From the NCBI GenBank assembly GCA_903840265.1, contig CAIMFH010000010.1, forward strand, positions 1 through 64,000: DNA of 64,000 nt, in the 5' to 3' direction. The translations under genes were made by a program, and so were the position numbers. Shown piece by piece: positions 1 to 8,730 of the stretch. Source of the stretch: an uncultured Schlesneria sp. Its GTDB lineage: Bacteria > Planctomycetota > Planctomycetia > Planctomycetales > Planctomycetaceae. The notes under the pieces are model-generated. The model was not told where the DNA came from, searched no databases, and saw only the letters and a list, made by a program, of their open reading frames with translations. How positions within the stretch are numbered: position 1 is the first letter of the stretch; every line of letters starts with the position of its first letter.

Positions 1-50
1 TGCCGAGCCGCGATTAACGATCAGGTCACAATAACTTGCGCGGCTCGGCA
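1..50. repeat. Inverted repeat, 12-bp perfect arms (TGCCGAGCCGCG ... CGCGGCTCGGCA); right arm belongs to a dispersed repeat
   Basis: Arms 1-12 and 39-50; nt 40-66 recur inverted at 47087-47113 with one mismatch. Confidence 0.85.
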
Positions 51-73
51 GGAGCCTCGCCCTCCCAAAGACG

Positions 74-2578
74 CTACTCTTCTTTTCCTCGTCTCATGCG
101 GAACGGTTCGCTTTTGACGATCTCGGACACGAGGGCCGAGAACTTGTAATCGCTCTTGGCCAACTCTTCTTGAATCTGCATCACTGGCCGTCGGTCGTAG
201 TACTCCAAACCTCGCCCCAAGGCGTAGATCATCAGCTTTTCGGTCAGGCACCGCGTGAATTGGTGCCGCTTCTCCATCAGGATCGTCTTCAGTTCGCCGG
301 GGCCTTGAAACGCTTTGCCGTCTGGCAGAACTCCGGCCGTTTCGATGGCAAATTCGCCGTCTTTCGTGCGGAAAGCGCCGATCGCGTCGTAATTTTCAAA
401 GGCAAAACCGATAGGATCCATCTTGGCGTGACAATTGGCACAAGCCGGATTCGCCCGATGCTGCTCCATTCGCTGACGCAACGAACCGACCAGTTGCTCT
501 TTCCCTTCCGGCAACTCTGGCACGTCTGGCGGTGGTGGCGGAGGGGGAGCCCCGAGGATCTGCTCCAGTACCCAGCGGCCTCTTTTGACAGGTGACGTGC
601 GCGTCGGATTCGAAGTTACCGTCAGGATGCTGGCCTGAGTCAGCAAGCCGCCGCGCAGTTTTTCCGGCAGGTTGACTCGCACGAACTCGCGACGGGAAAT
701 CGGCTGGCCACCGGGTCGCTCGGCCTTCTGTCCGATCCAGTTCCCCGCGGTGTCCGCAATCCCGTAATGCCGAGCCAACGTCTCGTTTAGATAGGTGTAG
801 TCCGCATCGAGCAGTTCGAGCACGCTGCGGTCTTCACGCACGATCGACTCGAAAAACAGTTCCGTTTCCTTGGCCATCGCATTACGTAGTTGTTCGTTGA
901 ACGACGGGAATAGCTTCGGATCAGGTGCATACGTCTTCAAACGCTTCAGCTGTAACCACTGCATCGCGAAGTTATCGACGAGCGCCTTCGATCGAGGACT
1001 GGCGAGCATGCGTTTGACTTGGGCATCCAGATTCTTCGTCAGTTCGCCACGACGAGCCAGATCGAACAATTCGTCGTCCGGCATGCTGCTCCAGAGGAAA
1101 TACGACAGCCGCGACGCCAACTGGTATTCGTCGAGTGCCACCGAGTCCGCCGCTTCCGGCTGTGACGAACGGTCATTCAGTTCCAAGCGGAACAGGAACT
1201 TGGGCGACACCAGTACGGCCATGATGGTTCGTTGCATCGCACCGTCCCAATTCAACCCATCGTTCTGAGCTATGGTCGCCATCGCCATCAAACGGTCGAT
1301 CTCGTCACGGGTGGCGGGTCGACGATAAGCGCGCGACACGAATCGGTTCAGCACTTCGCGAGACTGATCTTCCTTCGACTGATTTGGCGCGACAGCCAGC
1401 AGCCGACGATGCGATGCAGGACGTCCGTCCAGCGGTCCCTCCATCCCGAAGTAATCGACATAAAGCGTTGTTTCGGGATCGACTCGATCGGGGCTCGACG
1501 CATCCGCCGGTTCATCGACCGCTCGTTCGCGACTCGGCGGAATCGCCGGCTTCACGATCGCGACTGCCATCCGCTCAATCCCCTTGGTGGGCGGAACTTT
1601 CACGACAATGTGCTGCGCCTTGTCAGCCGATCGAGCGGTTACTTCGACCGTTTGCAGAATCACGAACGGACGCAACCCCGCGACAGCCAAGCCCGACAAC
1701 TTGCCAGCCTCTTCGTCACTCACTCGGCCTGGAACGTTCTTCCCGCAGACAAGGATTGCAATCTGAACGGGGCCGTCAGTGGTCGTCTCGGCGTAGCAGT
1801 TCAGCTTGAAATTGTATTCGCCGTCGTCAGGGATGGAGTACTTCGTATGTAGCGGACCAGTGAAGATCGCGTTCGGATTCGGCCTGGTCGAAATCCCGCG
1901 CCACTTCTTTTCCGTGACCCCCTGCCCGGCCGGTTCCAGATACCGAGCCCCCATGCCTCGGTCAGTTGGCTTGGGAGGATTCGGCACAATCGCGCGATTC
2001 ACAATCGATTCAGCGGCTGACAGGTAACGTTCCATCAACACGGGCGACAGAGTCAACACGTCCCCGATGTTGTCGAATCCATGGCCAATATCGTCCGACG
2101 GAAAATCTTCGGCGGGATTGAAGTCGACGCCCACCAGATCCTGGATCGTGTTGTTGTATTCGACGCGATTCAGTCGACGGACGGTCACTCGTCCGGGGTC
2201 CGGTTTCGCATGACGATCGGCATCGTCGAAGATCGCTTTGACGAGCGTCACGAACTTATCGACTTCAACGGGATCTGGCTTCGCCACTTCCTTGGGCGGC
2301 ATCTGCCCGGTCTCGACCATGTCGATCACGTTTTCCCAGACGCCGCGTCGAGTGACCAACGCTTTGACATCCAGATCCCCCGCCAGCGACAGATCCGCCT
2401 TCGGTTCTTTGGCGCCGTGACATTCCACGCAATGCTTTTTGATGAATGGAATGGCTTCGCCAGCAAATCGATTCGCGAGCACCGCCGAATCATCAGCCGC
2501 AGCCGCAACAGACGCGACCAGGCACAATGACAACGACAGCAAGGGGATGCAAAGGCGCATGATCATGAGTTGCGTCAA
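74..2578 (-). CDS. DUF1592-type planctomycete cytochrome-like secreted protein (DUF1587/1592/1588/1585 architecture)
   Basis: Signal peptide, CVECHGAKEPKADLSL haem-like motif, second CANCHAKMDPIGFAFENYDAIG motif near the C-terminus. Confidence 0.9.
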   Translation of the reverse strand: MTQLMIMRLCIPLLSLSLCLVASVAAAADDSAVLANRFAGEAIPFIKKHCVECHGAKEPKADLSLAGDLDVKALVTRRGVWENVIDMVETGQMPPKEVAKPDPVEVDKFVTLVKAIFDDADRHAKPDPGRVTVRRLNRVEYNNTIQDLVGVDFNPAEDFPSDDIGHGFDNIGDVLTLSPVLMERYLSAAESIVNRAIVPNPPKPTDRGMGARYLEPAGQGVTEKKWRGISTRPNPNAIFTGPLHTKYSIPDDGEYNFKLNCYAETTTDGPVQIAILVCGKNVPGRVSDEEAGKLSGLAVAGLRPFVILQTVEVTARSADKAQHIVVKVPPTKGIERMAVAIVKPAIPPSRERAVDEPADASSPDRVDPETTLYVDYFGMEGPLDGRPASHRRLLAVAPNQSKEDQSREVLNRFVSRAYRRPATRDEIDRLMAMATIAQNDGLNWDGAMQRTIMAVLVSPKFLFRLELNDRSSQPEAADSVALDEYQLASRLSYFLWSSMPDDELFDLARRGELTKNLDAQVKRMLASPRSKALVDNFAMQWLQLKRLKTYAPDPKLFPSFNEQLRNAMAKETELFFESIVREDRSVLELLDADYTYLNETLARHYGIADTAGNWIGQKAERPGGQPISRREFVRVNLPEKLRGGLLTQASILTVTSNPTRTSPVKRGRWVLEQILGAPPPPPPPDVPELPEGKEQLVGSLRQRMEQHRANPACANCHAKMDPIGFAFENYDAIGAFRTKDGEFAIETAGVLPDGKAFQGPGELKTILMEKRHQFTRCLTEKLMIYALGRGLEYYDRRPVMQIQEELAKSDYKFSALVSEIVKSEPFRMRRGKEE

Positions 2579-2720
2579 CTTGCGGAAGGATTCAGGCGGG
2601 CAGGCAAAGCGGCGACCAAGGCGGGATCAACACAGAAATATATCGGAAAACGTTGCTGTCTACCAGCAAATTTTCTGCGCCTGGGCCAGTTTGTAGCACC
2701 TGAAGAAAGGCTGAAGAGAT

Positions 2721-2836
2721 GAACCACGGAGTACACGAAAAACACGGAATGAAGGCCGAGAGAAGACCTTCAACGAATGAAGGCTCCTGCTTCTGACTTC
2801 TCCTGATATCCGTGTGTTCAGTGTATTCCGTGGTTC
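2721..2836. repeat. Imperfect intergenic inverted repeat (28-nt arms, 24/28 paired)
   Basis: gaaccacggagtacacgaaaaacacgga (2721-2748) versus tccgtgtgttcagtgtattccgtggttc (2809-2836). Confidence 0.85.
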
Positions 2837-2872
2837 AATATTCTCTGTTTCCGACTTCCGTGGTTCCAACTC

Positions 2873-3982
2873 TTACCGCTCGACATCCGACTTGGTTCCG
2901 GGGCCGACGTAGTTTTTGCCGAAGCGATTGGCCAGGAATGTCGGGAACTCGACTTGTTCCTGGCGTACGAAACCGGTGTTCGGAAGTTGACCGTTCACGT
3001 GCATGTCGACGACGGCGCAAATGCCGGCGGCGGTGGTGATCTGGATGGCACTCCAGACTTCGTCGCCATTTTGTTGATGATAGACCTTACGAGCGTCCCA
3101 CAATTGCACTCGTTGGCCGTCACGCATGCCAGTCGCGGTGCAGAAGATGATGACGACATCTTGCAGTGTGCGTGGCAAGGCGTTCTCGAGAATCTCCTTA
3201 AGCAGTTCGCGCCGTTCTCTTAACCGCAGTTCATCGAGCAGGAACAACATGCGGTCGCGGTGACCGATGTAGCGGACAGTTTTGTAGTTCAACTCACGAA
3301 CCTGTCCCTGATAGGTCTCGCAGAGTGTGCCCAATCCGCCCGATGTTGAGAAGGCTTCGTACTCGACGCCGTCGATCGACAGGTGTTCCAATCCTTCGAG
3401 CGGCCAGACGTCTTCTCGTTTGCCTTGATGGATCACGTCGCAAGGATTGCAGTATTCGTTGATCAGGCCGTCGGTCGACCAGGTCAAGTTGTATTTCAGC
3501 GAGTTCGTCGGGAACTCGGGCAAGGCCCCGACTCGCAGGAACAGCGAGTCCAGTGATTCGAAGCGGCGCGCCAGGTGATTGGCCACGATCCCGACGAAAC
3601 CGGGGGCCAGTCCACATTGCGGCATAAAGATCTGGCCGGGCTTGGCTCGCCCTGCCAGTTCGCGGACGGCGATCGTCGTTTCGACATCTTCGGTCAGGTC
3701 GAAATAGCTGATGCCGGCCGCAAGGGCCGCGCTGGCGACAGAAGGATTCAGACTAAACGTCAACGCGGAGATCACCGCATTCATGCCGCTCATTGCCGTC
3801 GCCAACTGAGTTGCGTCGGCGGCATCGACGACCATCGTTTCGACGCCCAGTTTCTTGTGCAGCCGACTGAGAGCTTCGGCGTCGGTATCGGCAACGCGAA
3901 CCTTATAATCGCCCGACCGCGTCAGCAAGAGCGCGATCATCCGGCCAATGGTCCCTGCTCCGAGCAACAAGATATTGGTCAT
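2873..3982 (-). CDS. Saccharopine dehydrogenase-like NAD(P)-binding oxidoreductase
   Basis: N-terminal Rossmann ILLLGAGTIGRMIALLL; saccharopine-reductase-like body (MPQCGLAPGFVGIVANHLA). Confidence 0.85.
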   Translation of the reverse strand: MTNILLLGAGTIGRMIALLLTRSGDYKVRVADTDAEALSRLHKKLGVETMVVDAADATQLATAMSGMNAVISALTFSLNPSVASAALAAGISYFDLTEDVETTIAVRELAGRAKPGQIFMPQCGLAPGFVGIVANHLARRFESLDSLFLRVGALPEFPTNSLKYNLTWSTDGLINEYCNPCDVIHQGKREDVWPLEGLEHLSIDGVEYEAFSTSGGLGTLCETYQGQVRELNYKTVRYIGHRDRMLFLLDELRLRERRELLKEILENALPRTLQDVVIIFCTATGMRDGQRVQLWDARKVYHQQNGDEVWSAIQITTAAGICAVVDMHVNGQLPNTGFVRQEQVEFPTFLANRFGKNYVGPGTKSDVER

Positions 3983-4089
3983 GCTTCTACTCCGTTATTC
4001 AGCATTTTGTTTCGGTGTCGCCATGATTGCGAAGTCGATGGCTTCTGATCCTTCAGCCAGCAACATAACCCACAGGCCGCCAGACTGCA

Positions 4090-5355
4090 CTAGAACATGC
4101 CCCCACCTCCCAAAGGAGCGCCGAACATCACAACCTCCTGGTCCATGACAAAACCCCAGTCAAACGCCGAGGGGGACTGCAATCGGGGAAACAAGTCTCG
4201 AAATTCTTCCCCGTCTTGAAACCCAGGAATCCTGAGTACTTCCAATGAATAGAGCCGCCCGATTCGCCGAACTCCCTCGACATCGGCATCGGTCGACATC
4301 AGATTCAGCCGCTTCAGCTTTGAGTTCTTCGCGAGTGCCGACAGGCTGTCATTCACGAAGCATTTCGTGAACGAGAGCGTGCCGAGGTGAGGCAGCCGTC
4401 GCAGGCTGGCGAGAAACTGAGGCGAAATTCGGGCTCCGTGCAGCGCGAGGGTCGACAGAGCGGGAAATCCTTCAAGAGGTTCGACGTAGTAAGAAGGATC
4501 GACACTCAGAGACAACAGCCTAAGCCGTGGCAACTGACTTAAGCCGTTCAGCGATCCGTCTTGAGGGTGGACTTGATGGAGGTCGACCTTGTAAAGGTAC
4601 AATTCTTCGAGGCGCTGCGCACCGGCCAGCCCGCCAAGAACGGAAATGTTTATCCCCGGGGAGTGGAGAGTTAAGCATTTTAAGTTCGGAATCTGCGCAG
4701 CGGCGACCAGGTGCGATCTAGTAATCGAGTCAAGTGAACCCTTCGAATCGGTCGCAAAAACACTCATCACCGAGACGTGTAATTTACTGAGCGAGACACA
4801 ACGCTGAAGTGGACTCAGTGCTTCGGGTGCCAGCCTGCCGAGGATCTTCAGGCTGCGCAACTTCCGGCAATCAGCAAGAGGTGCGAGACCCTGTTCGTCA
4901 ACGGTATCGCAGTCAAGTTCGAGTGCTTCCAGTTGAGACACCCAGCCGATGTGCTGTAGTTCCCTGGCACCGAGATCCCTAAACCGAATTGTGAGGCGTT
5001 TGATGTTAAGGCCAGAGATCGAACGAAAATCGTCGTCCGTCGGTTGAACGATGCTGACCGCTTCGACCGGGACTAACAACTGCAGCCTCTCGGAGGAAGT
5101 AAAACGCCCTAGCGATGCCTGAACGTTGAGGGACAATGGCGACTTACCAAGGTAAAGACGTGCCCTCCCGGCAAGTTGCTGGCGGAACTGCGCTTCGCGC
5201 CAGAGAGACAAACCGAACGCCAACTGGATCAACAGACAGAGGCCAATCCCAATTGCGACCGCACGTTTCCACAGGGCAACCCTGACCCAGGTTTGTCGCA
5301 GTCGGTAGAAGATTCGCAGCCACATCTGGGTTGGTCTCGGAAGCCTCTCCATCAC
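4090..5355 (-). CDS. Membrane-anchored leucine-rich-repeat-like protein
   Basis: N-terminal TM segment; repeated LxxLxLxxxxI units. Confidence 0.65.
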   Translation of the reverse strand: MMERLPRPTQMWLRIFYRLRQTWVRVALWKRAVAIGIGLCLLIQLAFGLSLWREAQFRQQLAGRARLYLGKSPLSLNVQASLGRFTSSERLQLLVPVEAVSIVQPTDDDFRSISGLNIKRLTIRFRDLGARELQHIGWVSQLEALELDCDTVDEQGLAPLADCRKLRSLKILGRLAPEALSPLQRCVSLSKLHVSVMSVFATDSKGSLDSITRSHLVAAAQIPNLKCLTLHSPGINISVLGGLAGAQRLEELYLYKVDLHQVHPQDGSLNGLSQLPRLRLLSLSVDPSYYVEPLEGFPALSTLALHGARISPQFLASLRRLPHLGTLSFTKCFVNDSLSALAKNSKLKRLNLMSTDADVEGVRRIGRLYSLEVLRIPGFQDGEEFRDLFPRLQSPSAFDWGFVMDQEVVMFGAPLGGGGMF

Positions 5356-5416
5356 TGTTTCGCGAATGTCATCTCGTCAAACGCGAGCTAATAGACAATA
5401 ATTCCCACACGGATGA

Positions 5417-6841
5417 ATGAGAAGCGCTAACGGAGTTGATGACATGCCAGACACTGCCCTGCAAACGGCCGATGACACGTTGACGGCACTGACCGCGTTT
5501 ACCTGGTCACCGCGGCCCGAACCCGCTCAGTTTGTTCAGCGGCTCTTGAAAGAGTGTTTCGCTCAGTCGCCATTTGCGGCCAGCCTGTCCGAGCGCATGC
5601 ATGTGAAAACGGGAACCAGGTTGCTCGACTGGATCGATCACTTTGGCCTTCCGGAGAATGATCCGGCGCTGCAGGAACTGGATGCGGTCGGGTATACGCG
5701 AGCCGATAAGTGCGGTGTTGTCGCCTTCGAACATCGAGAGGGACTGTTTCCACGGATTCGCATTCATCACGGCTTGGCGCGACAGTTAGCGATTAAAGTC
5801 GAATCAGTCGCTGACTTCCTGGCGGCCAATGAGCTTGGGGTTGAGATCGAAGGGCCACCGCTGGCAAGTGTGCGCGTGGCCTCACTCGCTTATGATGGCT
5901 CCGTCGAGATATTGGCGGTCGAACGTCATGGGTCACTGGCATTTGATCCGAATCCGCATGAACAGGTGCCGCTGGCGGCAATCCTTCGGCAAACCGAATC
6001 ACTGAGATTACGCCGCCGTAATTTTGCCAGCGACGATGACGGGTTCATTCACGCGATTCAATTGATCGAAGAAACCATCGTTGATGTCGGTCGCGATCGG
6101 GCGTGCGAGATCTTTTTTGGGGCCGAACGCGAGTATTGGCTGCGACGCAATACCGCCGGCCGAATGCAAAAAGCGAGACAGGATCTGCTGGGGCTCGGCT
6201 GGGCCAATCACGATCACCACACCTATCGATCCAGCCGCGCGAACTTTTCGTTGCTGATTGCGTTCTTGGAACGACTCGGTTTTCAGTGCCGTGAACGTTT
6301 TTACGCAGGAATGGAAGCAGGTTGGGGAGCTCAAGTGATCGAGCATCCGGTGACAGGCGTGACCATCTTTGCCGATGTTGATATGTCACCCGAAGAGGTC
6401 TCGCAGGATTTTTCGCACGACGGTCTGCGACCGCGGGATCAGTTGGGAACGGTGGGCCTCTGGTGCGCTTTGCATGGCGAAGCGTTTTTGCAGGCGGGAA
6501 TGCATCATCTGGAATGCCAGTTCGATTTCGCGGCCACGCGGGATCAATTGAAGCAAGCGGGAATCGAGACGATGCCCCCCTTCACAGACCTGCCTCATTT
6601 GCGTCAGGCGTTCACTCGGGGTGAGCAATGGGACGTTGATCCGGTGCGAGTAGAACGATTGCGGAGCGCCGGGCAAATTACCGATGAACAAGCGCGGAAG
6701 TTTTTGCAAAACGGCGCGCTCGGTTCGCACCTTGAGATTTTGCAACGTGAGGATGGGTACAAGGGTTTCAACCAGAAAGGGATCAGCGAAATCATCGCGG
6801 CGACGGATCCTCGGCGCGCAGCCGCGCATGCGGATGGTTGA
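5417..6841 (+). CDS. Uncharacterised protein with VOC/glyoxalase-like C-terminal half
   Basis: Long ORF; HDHHTYRSS...FLERLGF...FYAGMEAGWGAQVIEHPVTGVTIFADVD pattern. Confidence 0.6.
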   Translation: MRSANGVDDMPDTALQTADDTLTALTAFTWSPRPEPAQFVQRLLKECFAQSPFAASLSERMHVKTGTRLLDWIDHFGLPENDPALQELDAVGYTRADKCGVVAFEHREGLFPRIRIHHGLARQLAIKVESVADFLAANELGVEIEGPPLASVRVASLAYDGSVEILAVERHGSLAFDPNPHEQVPLAAILRQTESLRLRRRNFASDDDGFIHAIQLIEETIVDVGRDRACEIFFGAEREYWLRRNTAGRMQKARQDLLGLGWANHDHHTYRSSRANFSLLIAFLERLGFQCRERFYAGMEAGWGAQVIEHPVTGVTIFADVDMSPEEVSQDFSHDGLRPRDQLGTVGLWCALHGEAFLQAGMHHLECQFDFAATRDQLKQAGIETMPPFTDLPHLRQAFTRGEQWDVDPVRVERLRSAGQITDEQARKFLQNGALGSHLEILQREDGYKGFNQKGISEIIAATDPRRAAAHADG

Positions 6842-7132
6842 TAACTCATCGGAAAAGATCGGTGGTACGAGAGATGCAAACGGATTTTTAAGGTCGATTG
6901 GGTGATTGCCTTTCGTGGAATTCAGCGAGATCGAGCAGAACTTTAGTTGATCGGCGTGGTTTATTTACGTTAGTGATTCGAGTGCGACGCGCGTCGAAAA
7001 AGAATCTCGGTTGTTCCATGAAAACTGCGTTAAAACTTCACCTTCCCTTAAGAGTGACCTCTCTATCTTTTCCGCTGAACGTTGCTTTTCCTGCGAATGT
7101 CTGCAGGCGGCGGCGGTTCAGGAGAATCTGTG

Positions 7133-7315
7133 ATGACATCAATAATTGCGTATCTTGATCCTGGTAGCGGCAGCTTAATCCTCCAAGCTTTAGTGGGTGG
7201 TTTCAGCGGAATCGTGGTGCTGGGACGGTATCTATGGACTCAGTACGTGACGCGGAAGCCAGTTCCGACAGCGATGAAGTTGTCGTCTACCGAGATGCCC
7301 GCTCAGATGAGCTGA
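7133..7315 (+). CDS. Small membrane protein with YLDPGSGS motif
   Basis: MTSIIAYLDPGSGSLILQALVGGFSGIVVLGRYLW; ATG at 7133 inside ORF 7082-7315; one hydrophobic helix. Confidence 0.65.
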   Translation: MTSIIAYLDPGSGSLILQALVGGFSGIVVLGRYLWTQYVTRKPVPTAMKLSSTEMPAQMS

Positions 7316-8730
7316 CGTTTGATTCAGGATCGTTTCGCGATCGCACGGCGCGCGTTTTCTTTCATCAGGGCGAAGTCTTTCGCGCCCTCTCGATGCAAGC
7401 GTTGAACGAATGGCGCCACGTCTCTGGCGAAGCGTACTTCCAACAGTTGCTCGCATCGGGAAGAGTCGTTCCGACCGAGCAATTGTCCGAAGAACAGATC
7501 CAGCAGCGTCAATTGCGATTGAAAGCGGCTGCGATCCTTCGGCATCAACGAATCCCGTTTGTGACGTATCCGTACGAATGGTCGTTTTCGATGCTGCAGG
7601 ATGCGGCGCTGTTACATCTGGAAATTCTCACGGAGGCGATCAAGGTCGGCACGATCTTGAAGGATTCGTCGCCATACAATATCCAGTTTTGCGGGACGCG
7701 GCCCGTCTTCATTGATGTCGGATCGTTTGTGTCGCATGCGACTGGAGAGCCGTGGGCTGGCTATCGACAGTTCTGCGAACTGATGCTGTTCCCTTTGCTC
7801 TTGCAAGCGTATCGCAAGATCGATGTTCAGCCGGTCTTGCGAGTGAAGCTGGATGGAATTTCGGCCGCCGAATTTCTGCGGCCGCTTTCGTGGCGCGACA
7901 TGTTGCGACCCGGTGTCTTCACGCACGGTTGGTTGCAGTCTCTGCTGGAACGACAGGCGGCGACTGTCGAGACCGATACGATTGGCGCACTGAAATCAAG
8001 CGGCTTCGATCGCAGTCTGATCCAGAACAACCTCAAGCAGTTGACGCGTTTGATTCGCCGGCTCAAATGGACTCCTGCGAACAACCAGTGGTCGAACTAC
8101 CGTCATGACAGGCCCCACGTCGTCCGCGACGTTCAAGCCAAGCAGAGATTCGTGGCGGAGGTCTGCCAGGGGCGACGGCGCAGCCTGGTTTGGGACTTGG
8201 GCTGCAACGATGGACACTTCTCGCAGATCGCGGCAGCGCATGCCGACACGGTCATCGCCATGGATCAGGATCATGGCTGCGTCGAACGGCTCTATCGCAA
8301 ACTGGTCGCTGACAAGACGCACCAGAACATCGTGCCGCTCTGCATCGATCTATTAAATCCGTCCCCCGCGATCGGCTGGCGTGGGCGCGAACGATTGCGG
8401 TTGGAAGATCGCGGCCGGCCGGAACTGATCCTCTGCCTGGGGCTGATTCACCATCTCGTGATCGCTGGAAACATCCCGTTGCCCGAGGTCGTCGATTGGT
8501 TGGCCAGCCTGCAGGCGGATGTTGTTCTGGAATTTCCGAGTAAGCGTGACCCGATGGTGAAGAGCCTGCTGCGTCACAAACATGATCAGTACGACGATTA
8601 CTCTTTGGCGGCACTGGAAGTGGCCCTGGCGAACAACGCCTTTCAGATCCAGCAGCGGATTGAACTGCCGTCGGGTGACCGGACGCTGCTATTTCTGACT
8701 CCGAATCAGTCCGCGGTCGGTGACGCATGA
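7234..8730 (+). CDS. Class I SAM-dependent methyltransferase with extended N-terminal domain
   Basis: VWDLGCNDGHFSQIAA SAM-binding motif I; overlaps flanking ORFs at both ends. Confidence 0.8.
   Translation: MDSVRDAEASSDSDEVVVYRDARSDELTFDSGSFRDRTARVFFHQGEVFRALSMQALNEWRHVSGEAYFQQLLASGRVVPTEQLSEEQIQQRQLRLKAAAILRHQRIPFVTYPYEWSFSMLQDAALLHLEILTEAIKVGTILKDSSPYNIQFCGTRPVFIDVGSFVSHATGEPWAGYRQFCELMLFPLLLQAYRKIDVQPVLRVKLDGISAAEFLRPLSWRDMLRPGVFTHGWLQSLLERQAATVETDTIGALKSSGFDRSLIQNNLKQLTRLIRRLKWTPANNQWSNYRHDRPHVVRDVQAKQRFVAEVCQGRRRSLVWDLGCNDGHFSQIAAAHADTVIAMDQDHGCVERLYRKLVADKTHQNIVPLCIDLLNPSPAIGWRGRERLRLEDRGRPELILCLGLIHHLVIAGNIPLPEVVDWLASLQADVVLEFPSKRDPMVKSLLRHKHDQYDDYSLAALEVALANNAFQIQQRIELPSGDRTLLFLTPNQSAVGDA

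Noticed and set aside
2660-2869. 69-aa minus-strand ORF (VFRVFRVLRGSS)
   Set aside because: Lies entirely within the CCACGGA-type inverted repeat; repeat-derived peptide
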